A stretch of DNA of 64,000 nt from Paraliobacillus quinghaiensis (GTDB taxonomy: Bacteria; Bacillota; Bacilli; Bacillales; Amphibacillaceae): the NCBI RefSeq assembly GCF_003426025.1, contig NZ_QJSH01000012.1, positions 31,439-95,438 of the forward strand. The letters are read 5' to 3'. Under the pieces are notes generated by a model. That model was not told where the DNA came from. It made no database searches and worked only from the letters and a program-made list of their open reading frames with translations. Made by a program: the position numbers and the translations under genes. Shown here one piece after another: positions 44,238 through 54,117 of this stretch (positions are counted from its first letter, which is position 1; the number at the start of each line of letters is the position of its first letter).

Positions 44238-45098
44238 TTAATCTCGCTTATCTTTAAAGAACGAGATAACAATACCACCTTCTCCAGCATGTGTTGAAAT
44301 GACTGGACCTATTTCTGATAGAATTGTTTGTTTAAACGAATACTTTTTGTTAATCTCTTCAATTATGTGATTGGCACGATCTATTGCTTGGCAATGAGTT
44401 AGTGTAATAACTTTGTCTTCAGCAGAAGAAACATATTCCCCAATTTGTGCAATAAAGCGTCTAATGCTTTTTTTATCTCCTCTAATCTTTTCCATTACTT
44501 CTACCCGTCCATTTTTATCAGCATATAACAGTAATTTAATATTTAATGTTTTAGCAATTGCACCCTTCACTTTATCCAATCGACCACCACGTACTAAGTT
44601 CTCTACTGTTTTTAATATAAAAAAAGTGGCAGTGTGTTCAACACGGTCATATAAATGTTTAACAAGTTCATCAAAATTGTAACCGTCTTCTATTCTCTTT
44701 CCTGCTTCATCTAACAAGAGGATTAATCCAGGAGAAGCTGTTTTTGTATTAATAACTTCAATTTTTCGTTCAGGTTGTTCCTCGAGTAGTAAGTTCATAG
44801 CCATAACAGCATTATTATAGGCGCTGCTTATCCCTGCAGATATTCCCATGAAAATTATCGCCTGATCTTTTGGTACTTCTTTAAACAGCTCATAATACAC
44901 ATGTGGACCTGGTGCTGATGAAATCGGAAAATCAGTTGCTTCTCTAATTTTTTTGAAATAAGTAAATGTATCCAACTCATCACTAGCATATTGTTTTTTA
45001 CCAAAATGAACATAGAGTGGAATTGTTTTAATTTTTAGTTTTTCTTTTAGCTCGATCGGTAAATCTGCGCTACTATCTGTTATAAGTTGTATTTGCAT
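44238..45098 (-). CDS. DegV family fatty-acid-binding protein
   Basis: A 286-residue DegV-fold protein. The N-terminal ITDSSADLPIELKEK, the SSAPGPHVYYELF loop and the FMGISAGISSAYNNA nucleotide/lipid-site motif are typical, and the C-terminal GPVISTHAGEGGIVISFF is the family end. FakB-type DegV proteins hand fatty acids to a kinase (FakA) for lipid synthesis. The paired kinase gene is not in the window. AGGTGATAAA precedes the ATG. Confidence 0.9.
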   Translation of the reverse strand: MQIQLITDSSADLPIELKEKLKIKTIPLYVHFGKKQYASDELDTFTYFKKIREATDFPISSAPGPHVYYELFKEVPKDQAIIFMGISAGISSAYNNAVMAMNLLLEEQPERKIEVINTKTASPGLILLLDEAGKRIEDGYNFDELVKHLYDRVEHTATFFILKTVENLVRGGRLDKVKGAIAKTLNIKLLLYADKNGRVEVMEKIRGDKKSIRRFIAQIGEYVSSAEDKVITLTHCQAIDRANHIIEEINKKYSFKQTILSEIGPVISTHAGEGGIVISFFKDKRD

Positions 45099-45745
45099 TT
45101 TATCACCTAATTTTTTTATTAATAGTATTATTATAGCATCTTTTATACGTATTGAAGATGTGAATAAAACTCTTTTTAACTGGTTAAATACAATTTATTA
45201 TTCAATGTATAATTTAATGCTGCAAATCAAAAAATAGAATGAACTATTGGGAAATATATTAGAGAATAGTGTGAAGGAGTCAATTTTCTTTCTTGCTCCT
45301 TTTCTGCACATTTTGTCAAATCAGTGTGTAATGTTTGAAATCAATATGTATTATAGGTAGAATTAGTGGAGAGAGTATGGTAAGATGTAGTAATCCATTG
45401 AGTGCTCGCTAATAAGCCCTTTCCCATAAGTGTGGAAGAAGGCTTTTTTCACGTTAATGATTCATTGATTGAAAGCACCTCTTTCAGCGATAGATGCTAA
45501 TGAAAAGTACGATTTTCTTAGGGAATGTAAAACATATCCTATAAAATGTATGTATTATAATAAAAGCAGAGTCTGACTTATAAAAAGTTGTTTTCAATAA
45601 ACATCAGATGCTTAGATGTACGTGGTATTTTATGCCACCTTAATTTTCAAATATAAAAATGATAAACGTCTTAACATACTAAATTTGTTAACGTGTATAA
45701 ACGTGCTAAATATGAGATCAAAAAAAGAAGGAGTTTGAAAAGAAA
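45099..45745. other. 647-base leader region before cshA
   Basis: Divergent spacer between degV and cshA. It contains a terminator-like hairpin at 45413-45443 (AAGCCCTTTCCC/GGAAGAAGGCTT then T6), which may end a short unknown transcript, and near cshA two short repeats of ATAAACGTNNTAA (45661 and 45698 areas). No gene is supported. The length would allow a long 5' leader for the helicase gene, as is common for DEAD-box genes. Confidence 0.45.
45413..45449 (+). terminator. Terminator-like hairpin within the cshA leader
   Basis: AAGCCCTTTCCC pairs with GGAAGAAGGCTT, followed by T6. With no gene directly upstream on the plus strand, it suggests a small RNA or attenuator. Confidence 0.6.
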
Positions 45746-47215
45746 TTGACAACATTTCAATCACTAGGTATTTCTAGCCCCATTATGAAATCGCTCGAAA
45801 AAATGGGCTTTGAGGAAGCAACACCAATTCAAGAACAAACAATTCCATTAGGTTTAGAAGGAAAAGACGTAATCGGACAAGCACAAACAGGGACTGGTAA
45901 AACAGCAGCGTTCGGTATTCCGATGATCGAGAAAATTGATCAGAGTCAGAAAAAAATCCAAGGATTAGTTGTAGCGCCAACAAGAGAGCTAGCGATTCAG
46001 GTTTCAGAGGAACTTCATCGTTTAGCAAAATTTAAAAGTGTACGTACACTTCCAATCTATGGTGGTCAACAAATGGATCGCCAAATCCGTGGGTTAAAAG
46101 ATGGTCCACATATCGTTGTAGCAACACCAGGTCGCTTGTTAGATCATATTCGTCGTAAAACAATTAACATTAAAAATGTTCATACAGCAGTATTAGACGA
46201 AGCGGATGAAATGCTTAACATGGGTTTCATCGATGATATTCGTGATATCCTAAAAGCAATTCCGGAAGACCGCCAAACACTTTTATTCTCTGCAACAATG
46301 CCTAAAGAGATAAGAAATATTGCAGCAACATTGATGAAGAGTCCAGCAGAAGTTAGAGTTAAAACAAAAGAGATGACTGTTTCAAACATTGATCAGTTTT
46401 TTGTTGAAGTAAATGAGAGACAAAAATTTGATACATTAACTAACCTTCTTGATATTCATTCACCGGAGTTAGCAATTATCTTTGGAAGAACGAAGAAGAG
46501 AGTAGATGAAGTAACAGAAGGACTACAAGCACGTGGATTTAGCTCAGAAGGAATTCACGGTGATTTAACACAAGGAAAGCGTATGTCTGTTTTAAATAAA
46601 TTTAAAAATGGACGTATTGAAATTTTAGTTGCAACAGATGTAGCTGCCCGTGGTTTAGATATTTCAGGTGTTACACATGTTTATAACTTTGATGTACCTC
46701 AAGATCCAGAAAGCTATGTACACCGTATTGGACGTACTGGAAGAGCTGGTAAAGGTGGTCAGGCAATCTCGTTCATCACACCAAGAGAGATACCACATTT
46801 ACACTTAATTGAAAAAGTTACGAAAAGTAAAATGAAGCGTATGCAAGTACCATCATCTGATGAAGCGCGTCGTGGACAGCAACAATTAACGATGGATAAA
46901 TTAAATCAAACCATCGAAAATGAGAACACACAAGACTATCGTGAAACAGCAGCAGAATTGTTGGAGCAACATGATTCTGTTACAGTTGTTGCGGCAGCCT
47001 TGAAATTAATGACGAAAGAACGTCGTCAAGCCCCTGTAACATTGACATCTGTTCAACCAGTAAGTGTCAAAGGTGGTAAAGACAAAGGCAAGCGTAATAA
47101 CTATCGTGGTGATAACAAGCGTCACTTCTCTCGTAAAGGAAAGCCAAGTGGAGGGAACCGCAAGTTTCAGAATAAACGAGGTTCAAACAAGTCTAACAAC
47201 AATAACAAAGGGTAA
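45746..47215 (+). CDS. cshA: DEAD-box RNA helicase CshA
   Basis: A 489-residue ATP-dependent RNA helicase associated with RNA decay, ribosome assembly and cold growth. Q-motif ([13 protein letters not shown]), motif I ([11 protein letters not shown]), Ia (PTRELAIQ), II (DEAD in [13 protein letters not shown]), III (SAT), IV-VI ([26 protein letters not shown]) are all present. The C-terminal 60 residues are basic and Gly/Asn/Lys-rich, an RNA-binding tail. The start is TTG 45746; AAGGAG lies about 12 bases upstream and no in-frame ATG precedes it before a stop. Confidence 0.95.
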   Translation: MTTFQSLGISSPIMKSLEKMGFEEATPIQEQTIPLGLEGKDVIGQAQTGTGKTAAFGIPMIEKIDQSQKKIQGLVVAPTRELAIQVSEELHRLAKFKSVRTLPIYGGQQMDRQIRGLKDGPHIVVATPGRLLDHIRRKTINIKNVHTAVLDEADEMLNMGFIDDIRDILKAIPEDRQTLLFSATMPKEIRNIAATLMKSPAEVRVKTKEMTVSNIDQFFVEVNERQKFDTLTNLLDIHSPELAIIFGRTKKRVDEVTEGLQARGFSSEGIHGDLTQGKRMSVLNKFKNGRIEILVATDVAARGLDISGVTHVYNFDVPQDPESYVHRIGRTGRAGKGGQAISFITPREIPHLHLIEKVTKSKMKRMQVPSSDEARRGQQQLTMDKLNQTIENENTQDYRETAAELLEQHDSVTVVAAALKLMTKERRQAPVTLTSVQPVSVKGGKDKGKRNNYRGDNKRHFSRKGKPSGGNRKFQNKRGSNKSNNNNKG

Positions 47216-47218
47216 CAA

Positions 47219-47259
47219 AAAAGCCAGTATGAATTTTTACATTCATACTGGCTTTTTTT
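47219..47259 (+). terminator. Terminator after cshA
   Basis: 14-bp stem AAGCCAGTATGAAT/ATTCATACTGGCTT with a 6-base loop, then T7. Confidence 0.93.
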
Positions 47260-47284
47260 AATTAAGCGGTAATTCTAATTCTAA

Positions 47285-48055
47285 CTAGAAAAATCTACTT
47301 AAGAAACCTAATATAACAAGTGCTATGATTACTCCCCAAATAATAGAGCTGGTATTTTTGCCAACTGAATACCTTCTTTTTTTCCATCTGTTTGGGTTAA
47401 AACCAACATTGTCCTCCCTGGTTGTGCGTTGCTGATTTCTCCAAGGCGAATATGCTCGTACTTTAGTTAAGATAATTGGCCCTAAGGAAAGGCCACCAAT
47501 AAAGCCGAATAAGTGTGCATAGATATTAATGTTAGGGCGAAGAAAAGTCATGATTAAACCAATAACAGCGATAGTAATCACAATTTGTCTGCTTGAAGGG
47601 TCGATTAGATCCCTACGGAAAAAAGCCATGTAGATGTATAATCCAATTAAACCATATATCGCGCCAGATGCTCCAAGATGCCATTGGCTGGATGTCGGTT
47701 CAACTAAATAAGTGAAAACATTCCCGGCAATACCAGTAAACAAATAAGTGAAAACAAACTTCCATTTCCCAAGCATTTGCTCTAATGCGGGACCAAATAA
47801 AACAAGAGAAAAGGAATTAAATAAAATGTGCATAAAACCATTTGAATTATGGAGAAAAATAGGTGTGATAAATCGCCAATATTCCCCAAAGAATTGAATT
47901 CGGGCATTCCAACCAATTCCCCATGCATAGAACCAATCACCTAGTGGACTAGATAAAAAAACGGAAAGCCATACAAATAGCTGAATCCCTATAATAATTG
48001 AAACAGTAGGATAAGATTTAATAAAACCCTTAAAGGTTTCTGTTCGAAAAAACAT
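47285..48055 (-). CDS. ydcA: Rhomboid family intramembrane serine protease (YdcA-like)
   Basis: A 256-residue protein with six or more membrane helices. The catalytic serine is in WHLGASGAIYGLIG and the histidine in YAHLFGFIGG, the rhomboid dyad; the HNSNGFMHILFNSFSLVLFG segment is the family membrane loop. It cleaves other membrane proteins. The true start is likely ATG 48055, 7 bases after AAAGGAG, giving MFFRTETFKGF; a longer frame from 48103 begins upstream of that site. It is divergent from acpS, matching the B. subtilis order ydcA-acpS. Confidence 0.88.
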   Translation of the reverse strand: MFFRTETFKGFIKSYPTVSIIIGIQLFVWLSVFLSSPLGDWFYAWGIGWNARIQFFGEYWRFITPIFLHNSNGFMHILFNSFSLVLFGPALEQMLGKWKFVFTYLFTGIAGNVFTYLVEPTSSQWHLGASGAIYGLIGLYIYMAFFRRDLIDPSSRQIVITIAVIGLIMTFLRPNINIYAHLFGFIGGLSLGPIILTKVRAYSPWRNQQRTTREDNVGFNPNRWKKRRYSVGKNTSSIIWGVIIALVILGFLSRFF

Positions 48056-48201
48056 AGTCATACTCCTTTGTGTACGTTTATACATTTGCTTAATGTCTAT
48101 CATATACCATCTGGATATTAATTCACAATTAATATCTCTGGCTTAAGAAAGTTAAATTCCGTTATACTAAACAATAGATAGTAAAAAAAGGATGGAATAA
48201 G

Positions 48202-48567
48202 ATGATACTTGGAATTGGAATAGATATTATTGAGATAGAACGCATTAAACAAATTGTTAATCGTAATGCACGAATTGCAGATAAAATATTAACAGCAAAT
48301 GAAAAAAAACAATGGTTACAATGTGATAATGAAAAAAGAAAAATAGAATTTTTAGCAGGTAGATTTGCAGCAAAGGAAGCATTCTCTAAAGCAATGGGTA
48401 CAGGGATTGGAAAATTAGGTTGGCATGATATTGAGGTGCAGACAAACGTACATGGGGCGCCAATTATTCGTTCTGAGTCTACTGTGGATAATGTATTTGT
48501 ATCGATATCACATAGTGATCTATACGTAGTTTCTCAAGTTATAATTGAGCAATCACGTAAAGAGTAG
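48202..48567 (+). CDS. acpS: Holo-acyl-carrier-protein synthase
   Basis: Transfers the phosphopantetheine arm from CoA to apo-ACP for fatty-acid synthesis. The 121-residue protein has the two family motifs GIGIDIIEIERI near the N-terminus and FLAGRFAAKEAFSKAMGTGIG with the metal-binding glutamate. VFVSISHSDLYV completes the fold. The short form is typical of group I AcpS. AAGGATGG precedes the ATG. First gene of the acpS-nnr-ydcC set, in the same order as in B. subtilis relatives. Confidence 0.96.
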   Translation: MILGIGIDIIEIERIKQIVNRNARIADKILTANEKKQWLQCDNEKRKIEFLAGRFAAKEAFSKAMGTGIGKLGWHDIEVQTNVHGAPIIRSESTVDNVFVSISHSDLYVVSQVIIEQSRKE

Positions 48568-48634
48568 AATAAGGCTAGTCTGCATAATTAGGAAGGTTGT
48601 CTCATATAGTTTAGTGCGGGTAGGAGGGAATTAA

Positions 48635-50149
48635 ATGAATATCGTTACCGCAAAAGAAATGTACGAAATCGATCGGATTGCAATGGAGGAAAAAGGGTTA
48701 CATGGGATTGTTTTGATGGAAAGCGCAGGACGTGCTATTGCGGAAAAAGTTAAAACATATGCAAGTAAACAAGATCTGATCTTGGTGCTTGTTGGAAGTG
48801 GTAGTAATGGTGGCGATGGATTTGTCGTTGCGCGTACATTATCAAATCAGGGGTACCAGGTGGAAGTAGTTCAGTTAGTTGCAGATGACAAGATTAAAGG
48901 GGATGCGCTTTATCATAAAAAAGTGTACGAACAATATGGCGATCGCATTAAGCCTTTCACTGCACCTTCTGTATTCACTGACATTTCAAAAGCAAGTATT
49001 ATTGTAGACGCAATGTTAGGGATTGGTGTTAAAGGTCGGTTGCGTCCTCCGTTTAAAGAAGTCGTTCATGCAGTGAACCATGCACCTGGATTGATAATTG
49101 CAGTAGATATTCCTAGTGGCGTCCCAGCAGAAAGAAACTCTGACTTTGATGTAGCGATTAAAGCAGATTATACGTATGTGGTAGAAATGCCTAAGTTAAG
49201 TACCTTTATTCCAGCCTATCGACAATTCTATGGTGAGTGGAGCATTGTATCAATTGGGTTGCCATTAGACGCTACTCCACAAGGATTAATAAGACGTACG
49301 TGGGAAGCGGACGATGTACAAACCACATTACCCAAAAGAGAGCGCTCTGCACACAAGGGGAGTCATGGAAGAGGGCTGATAATCGGTGGTAGTAGTCTAA
49401 TGCCTGGATCAATCACCATGACAGCAAAAGCAGCTTTACGATCTGGAGTAGGGTTACTGACTGTAGGTACAGTTAGTAGTGTTGTCCCTTCCATTGCTGC
49501 ACAGTGTTCTGAAACAACGTTTATGCGTTTAGCTGACGAAGATGGCTGGATAACAAATGACCAAGAAATAGATATAGATAGCTATGATGCAATTGCCATT
49601 GGAATAGGGATGGGGAGAGGCACTGATACAAGTGATTATACAAAGAAATTATTACGTCAGGCAGAGCTACCAGTTATTGTAGATGCCGATGGTCTCTATC
49701 ATCTAAAGGGTGATCTAGGTATGTTACAAAAACGTACTTCACCTACAATCTTAACACCGCATCCTGGCGAGATGGCAATGTTATTAGAATGTTCAATAGC
49801 TACTATATTAGAAAATCCATTCGATGTAGCAAGAGAATTCGCTGAAAAATATCAGGTGTATCTCGTACTTAAAGGTGCAAACACGATTGTGACAGATCCT
49901 AGTGGCAATCAATGGGTAAATACAACCGGTAATCCGGGGCTTGCTAAAGGTGGAAGTGGTGATGTCTTATCTGGCATAATTCTAGCTATGGTGTTGCAAC
50001 CACAATCTATAAGCGTAGCATTAGCAAACAGTTGTTATTTTCTTGGAAAGTCAGCTGACCTGCTTGTGGAAGAACGTCACTCTACCTATGACTTAATTGC
50101 GACCGACGTTATTGAAGGTATATCCTCCGTATTTCGTACATTTGATTGA
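48635..50149 (+). CDS. nnr: Bifunctional NAD(P)H-hydrate epimerase / ADP-dependent dehydratase
   Basis: Repairs damaged NAD(P)H hydrates. The N-terminal epimerase domain (residues about 1-215) shows VGSGSNGGDGFVVARTL and VDAMLGIGVKGRL. The C-terminal ribokinase-like dehydratase domain (about 235-500) shows RSAHKGSHGRGLIIGGS, PTILTPHPGEMA and NTTGNPGLAKGGSGDVLSGII with the catalytic Asp. At 504 residues it is a full-length fusion. AGGAGGG precedes the ATG at 48635. Confidence 0.95.
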   Translation: MNIVTAKEMYEIDRIAMEEKGLHGIVLMESAGRAIAEKVKTYASKQDLILVLVGSGSNGGDGFVVARTLSNQGYQVEVVQLVADDKIKGDALYHKKVYEQYGDRIKPFTAPSVFTDISKASIIVDAMLGIGVKGRLRPPFKEVVHAVNHAPGLIIAVDIPSGVPAERNSDFDVAIKADYTYVVEMPKLSTFIPAYRQFYGEWSIVSIGLPLDATPQGLIRRTWEADDVQTTLPKRERSAHKGSHGRGLIIGGSSLMPGSITMTAKAALRSGVGLLTVGTVSSVVPSIAAQCSETTFMRLADEDGWITNDQEIDIDSYDAIAIGIGMGRGTDTSDYTKKLLRQAELPVIVDADGLYHLKGDLGMLQKRTSPTILTPHPGEMAMLLECSIATILENPFDVAREFAEKYQVYLVLKGANTIVTDPSGNQWVNTTGNPGLAKGGSGDVLSGIILAMVLQPQSISVALANSCYFLGKSADLLVEERHSTYDLIATDVIEGISSVFRTFD

Positions 50150-50202
50150 AGTGGTGCGTTCATTCCCTTTGTCCTTGGAATTGAGCCGAAGGAGTTGTGA
50201 CC

Positions 50203-51222
50203 ATGAGAAAAATTTTCAGCTTTGGAATCGTTATTATGTCATTGCTGTTGTTAGTTGCCTGTGGAGAGAAATCAAAAGAGGATGTCATTACTAAAATAGA
50301 AGAGACATTGGAAGAAATGAATGGTTATCAAACACAGGCAAATATGCGCCTACAAACTGGCGAAAAAGAGCAAAGCTATGTGATTGATATCGCCCATAAA
50401 AAGAAAGCATATTATCGTGTCTTGCTTAAAAATGACCAAGATGAAGAGGGAAGTCAAATCATTCTGAAAAATGATGATGGTGTATTTGTATTAACGCCTG
50501 CATTGAATAAAAGTTTTAAATTTCAAAGTGATTGGCCAACAAACAGTAGTCAGCCTTACCTCTATCAATCCCTTGTCACGGATATCTTAAATGATGGAGA
50601 TGCAACCTTTAAGACAACTGAAAAATATTATGTATTTGAAACAAAAACTAATTATCAAAACAACACTACATTACCAAAACAAGAAATCTATTTTGATAAA
50701 AAACAATTTACTCCTGTAATGGTAAAAGTTTTAGATCAAGATGGTGAAATCTTGGTGGAGGTTGAGTTTACTAATTTTAAATTAAATCCAACATTTGAAG
50801 AGAATATGTTTGAAATGGAAAATAACATGACAAGTAGTTTGTTTGGCATTCCTGTAATGGCAGAAGGGAATATTGCTGAACAAGAATTAACTGTTTTATA
50901 CCCAACAGAATTATTAGGCAGTGAACTTGTTGAAACAACTGAAGTAGATACAGAAAACGGCAAGCGTGTGATGTTGTCTTATCAAGGAGATAAGAATTTT
51001 ACATTGGTTCAAGAGAAGCCTGAAGCATTCGAGACTACTGCGATGCAACCGAAGATGGTCAATGGAGAACCAGTTAGCTTAGGTTTTACTGTTGCAGCCC
51101 AAACGGACAATGCACTAGAATGGAGCTATCAAGGTTCTGAATATTATTTAGCAAGTGAAGATTTAACTAAGGAAGAGATGATAGAGGTAGCTACTTCTAT
51201 TACTGCACAAGAGACAAAATAA
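50203..51222 (+). CDS. ydcC: YdcC-like lipoprotein (LolA/GerS-type fold)
   Basis: A 339-residue lipoprotein, signal peptide with lipobox LLVAC (Cys20), then a LolA-like beta-fold: MRLQTGEKEQSYVIDIAHKKKAYYRVLLKND and LPKQEIYFDKKQFTPVMVKVLDQDGEILVEVEFTNFKL. It resembles B. subtilis YdcC and the GerS group, linked to germination and sporulation. ATG 50203 is chosen (MRKIFSF), eight bases after AAGGAG; GTG 50197 is too near. The gene lies between nnr and alr, as in B. subtilis (acpS-ydcC-alr). Confidence 0.88.
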   Translation: MRKIFSFGIVIMSLLLLVACGEKSKEDVITKIEETLEEMNGYQTQANMRLQTGEKEQSYVIDIAHKKKAYYRVLLKNDQDEEGSQIILKNDDGVFVLTPALNKSFKFQSDWPTNSSQPYLYQSLVTDILNDGDATFKTTEKYYVFETKTNYQNNTTLPKQEIYFDKKQFTPVMVKVLDQDGEILVEVEFTNFKLNPTFEENMFEMENNMTSSLFGIPVMAEGNIAEQELTVLYPTELLGSELVETTEVDTENGKRVMLSYQGDKNFTLVQEKPEAFETTAMQPKMVNGEPVSLGFTVAAQTDNALEWSYQGSEYYLASEDLTKEEMIEVATSITAQETK

Positions 51223-51249
51223 TAATGCAGAGCGGTGACAAATCCTATA

Positions 51250-51385
51250 TGATTAATAGAAAATTTGCGCGATATAATAAGTAAGAAGGTCTCTGCTTTC
51301 ACAAGAATCGCTGCTAAGTTTAGAATTAAATAGTGTAAATGAAGCAGAAACCTCTATCTATTGGGGCTCTGCTTTTATTTTTATC
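51250..51385 (+). ncRNA. Candidate small transcript with alternative hairpins downstream of ydcC
   Basis: A weak promoter (TGATTA-N17-TATAAT, 51250-51278) precedes three related segments: A, GGTCTCTGCTTTC (51288-51300); B, GAAGCAGAAACC (51341-51352); C, GGGGCTCTGCTTTTA (51363-51377), followed by TTTTTATC. B can pair with A or with C; B-C looks like a terminator. No T-box or known riboswitch motif is seen, so function is open. Confidence 0.35.
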
Positions 51386-51420
51386 TAGTGTAGCTAAAAA
51401 AAGGAATTATATTAATTCAA

Positions 51421-51862
51421 AGTTGATATAAAATGAGCAATAACTATTAATGTAAGTAACTAACCCGCTACGTCACCAAATGGATTCCCTTTCCGTGGGC
51501 TCAGTCTCAGCTAACTTGGCAAAGAAAAGCACTTTACCAAGTGGATCTTCGACTTGAGCTGTTCCCACAGGAGTGTCATCCATTTGCTTCCTTCGCTAAA
51601 TAGCGTATCTATATTCATATTTTGATTGCAATATTGACGGTTTTTAACTCGCATTTTAAGCTTTTATTAATCGTAGTGTACCGACTAGCGTATCAAATGA
51701 AATTGGTGACACTCCTGCAGGAACAGCGCGAGCCGAAAATCCATTTTTAGAAGTGCTCTTCTTCTAAAAATTAGTTGAGGCCGTGCCTGCGGAAAGGGAA
51801 CCAATTTCATTTGAGGAGCGGGTCAAAAGATTTAATACGCATTTTATCTAAATTCTGCTGTT
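51421..51862. repeat. Inverted pair of CTTTCCGC-type repeat elements between ydcC and alr
   Basis: This spacer holds two full elements. Unit B (51477-51586), forward, has ends CAAATGGAT/ATCCATTTG, a CTTTCCGTGGGCTCAG arm and central stem ACTTGG/CCAAGT. Unit C (51693-51814), reverse, has perfect 15-bp ends TCAAATGAAATTGGT/ACCAATTTCATTTGA. Outer ends are AGTTGATATAAAATGAGCA (51421-51439) and a right end around 51830-51862 similar to the right end of the locus at 35045-35079. Unit C is an inverted copy of the unit at 34793. Confidence 0.85.
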
Positions 51863-51983
51863 AAGTACATCAAGTGTCTATTTCACATTTTCTGTTTTCT
51901 GCGCATTTAATTTTAAAATAAAGTTGACATCAATTTAATAGAGGTAAATAATTATAATTAATAGATAGAAGGAGAGGTTGTAC

Positions 51984-53111
51984 ATGAGGCAAGTATCATA
52001 TCGTCCTACTTGGATTGAAGTCGATTTAGACGCGATTCGTTATAATGTTAATCAATTACAACAACGCCTCTCTAACACAACTAAAATCTATGCAGTAGTT
52101 AAAGCGAATGGTTATGGACATGGAGATGTGGAAGTAGCTAAAGCAGCGTTACAGTCAGGAGCAGAAGCGCTGGCAGTTGCTTTATTAGAAGAGGCGGTTA
52201 AACTTAGAGAAGCCGGAATAACAGCACCAATTATTGTATTAGGTTGGGTTGCGCCAGAATATGTATCCATTGCAGCTAAGCGGCAGATCACACTAACCTT
52301 TTTTCAAAAAGAGTGGCTCGAGCAAGTGAAGTCTCAAGATTTCACGGAACGATTAAAATTACACTTAAAAGTAGATACTGGTATGGGAAGGCTCGGAATT
52401 CAAAAACTTGAAGAAATCAAAGATATATTAACAGAAGTTAATGATCCACGTTTGTTTTTAGAGGGTATGTTCACACATTTCGCGACGGCAGATGAGTCAG
52501 AGCTTGCTTATTACCAAGAACAAATGGCGATGTGGCAATCCTCCCAAGATATTGTTCAAGCTAATTGGACGGATAAATTAATAATGCATACGGGAAATAG
52601 TGCTGCTAGTATGCGTTTTCCAACAGAAATGCAAGATTATGTTCGCTTTGGGATTAGTATGTATGGTTTATATCCATCATCTGTTGTTAAAGATGAAATG
52701 CCGATTAGACTGAAGCCGGCTTTATCTTTACATGCGCGATTAGTACATGTGAAAAAGGTTCCGCCTGGTAAGTCGATTAGTTATGGTGCGACCTATACCA
52801 CGACTGAAGAAGAGTGGATAGGTACAATTCAGCTTGGTTATGCAGATGGCTTAGATCGCAAATTACAAGATAGTGAAGTGTTGGTGGACGGAAAGAGAAT
52901 GCCGCTTGTAGGAAAGATCTGTATGGATCAGTGTATGGTAAAATTAGATCAACATTATCCAATTGGAACGCATGTAATCGTAATAGGTGAGCAAGATAAA
53001 GAAATAATAACAATGGATGAAATTGCAGGAAGATTAGGAACGATTAATTATGAAGTAGCATGTATGTTTAGTGATCGTATTCCTCGTTTTTATAAAGGTG
53101 CAAAGGTATAA
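51984..53111 (+). CDS. alr: Alanine racemase
   Basis: PLP-dependent interconversion of L- and D-alanine for peptidoglycan. The 375-residue enzyme has the PLP lysine in AVVKANGYGHG (Lys40) and the catalytic tyrosine region IQLGYADGLDRKL. KICMDQCMVKL and the C-terminal EVACMFSDRIPRFYKG are typical of the family. ATG 51984 is preferred, 9 bases after AGGAGAGG; a TTG at 51978 is too near that site. A promoter TTGACA-N17-AATAAT starts at 51924. It leads into the ndoAI-ndoA pair. Confidence 0.96.
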   Translation: MRQVSYRPTWIEVDLDAIRYNVNQLQQRLSNTTKIYAVVKANGYGHGDVEVAKAALQSGAEALAVALLEEAVKLREAGITAPIIVLGWVAPEYVSIAAKRQITLTFFQKEWLEQVKSQDFTERLKLHLKVDTGMGRLGIQKLEEIKDILTEVNDPRLFLEGMFTHFATADESELAYYQEQMAMWQSSQDIVQANWTDKLIMHTGNSAASMRFPTEMQDYVRFGISMYGLYPSSVVKDEMPIRLKPALSLHARLVHVKKVPPGKSISYGATYTTTEEEWIGTIQLGYADGLDRKLQDSEVLVDGKRMPLVGKICMDQCMVKLDQHYPIGTHVIVIGEQDKEIITMDEIAGRLGTINYEVACMFSDRIPRFYKGAKV

Positions 53112-53199
53112 TATAACTAATAATAGGAATTTTTTGGCTTTTTAAGTTGTGGAAAATGAAATTACTTGTTAATAAAATAAAAAACTATAAAAAATGCCT

Positions 53200-53228
53200 T
53201 TGCAAAGCACTTTCTAGAATGATATGAT
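53200..53228 (+). promoter_or_regulatory. Promoter of ndoAI-ndoA
   Basis: TTGCAA (53200-53205), 17-base spacer, TATGAT (53223-53228), 44 bases before the start codon at 53278. Confidence 0.6.
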
Positions 53229-53277
53229 ATTAGTGGATTAATAAATGGGCTTGTAGATGTAGTGGAGGTGCATGGTT

Positions 53278-53553
53278 TTGTCAGAGAACGTACAAGAAAT
53301 TGTTGTTCGATTACCTAAGAATCTGCTGAATGAGGTGGACTGTCTAATGAAAAATGAGAACAGTGATCTGAGTGATTTTATTTATCAAGCAACGAAATCC
53401 TATATACGGGATAAGAAAAAAAGGCATATTCGTGAATCTATGCAAAGAGGCTATATGGAAATGGCTAAAATCAACTTAAATATTGCTTCAGAGGCTTTTC
53501 AAGCTGAAGAGGAGGCAGAAAACACCCTTGAGCGCTTAGTGAGCGGGGTGTAA
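53278..53553 (+). CDS. ndoAI: Antitoxin EndoAI (NdoAI)
   Basis: A 91-residue ribbon-helix-helix antitoxin that neutralises NdoA. The RHH part is [41 protein letters not shown]. The central [22 protein letters not shown] segment and the tail TLERLVSGV match B. subtilis EndoAI closely. TTG 53278 is chosen because GGAGGTG lies 9 bases upstream and it gives an MSEN start like the known protein; the ATG at 53272 sits only three bases from the site. Four bases separate it from ndoA. Confidence 0.9.
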   Translation: MSENVQEIVVRLPKNLLNEVDCLMKNENSDLSDFIYQATKSYIRDKKKRHIRESMQRGYMEMAKINLNIASEAFQAEEEAENTLERLVSGV

Positions 53554-53557
53554 AAAT

Positions 53558-53908
53558 TTGATTGTAAAAAGAGGCGAAGTTTATTTCGCCGATCTTTCTC
53601 CTGTTGTTGGATCTGAGCAAGGAGGCGTGCGTCCAGTATTAATCTTGCAAAATAATATTGGTAACCGTTTTAGTCCTACAGTTATTGTTGCGGCTATTAC
53701 TGCACAAATTCAAAAAGCAAAGTTACCAACGCATGTAGAAATTGATGCGAAAAAATACGGTTTTGAACGAGACTCAGTTATTTTATTAGAACAGATTCGA
53801 ACGATTGACAAACAACGTTTAACAGACAAGATAACACAATTGGACAACAATATGATGGAAAAAATTGATAAAGCATTGGAGATCAGTTTAGGCTTATCTG
53901 ATTTCTAA
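53558..53908 (+). CDS. ndoA: Endoribonuclease toxin NdoA (MazF/EndoA)
   Basis: A 116-residue MazF-type RNase; B. subtilis EndoA cleaves at UACAU. Hallmarks are [60 protein letters not shown], with the conserved Arg in GGVRPV and Thr in AAITAQ. The start is TTG 53558. This toxin is much closer to the chromosomal family than the PemK-like toxin at 12364. It lies just upstream of rsbRA, an arrangement conserved in Bacillus. Confidence 0.96.
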   Translation: MIVKRGEVYFADLSPVVGSEQGGVRPVLILQNNIGNRFSPTVIVAAITAQIQKAKLPTHVEIDAKKYGFERDSVILLEQIRTIDKQRLTDKITQLDNNMMEKIDKALEISLGLSDF

Positions 53909-54117
53909 ATGAAACTAGTGATAGAAAAAATGCTTGTATGACAAGTGATTTTTTCTATTTTTTTTTGTAGATTAATTAGTCGAAAAACTGAATAGTTTAA
54001 AGAATATAGTGGTTTTTTGTAGAACTGTTTGATTAATAATGATAAATTATTAATATAATGGTTCGAAGATTCATTATTTAGCAAAAAATGCTAAGGGAAA
54101 TGGAAGGGAAGATTAAT

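Noticed and set aside
51250..51385. T-box leader for alr
   Set aside because: No T-box sequence or specifier loop, and alr is 600 bases away.
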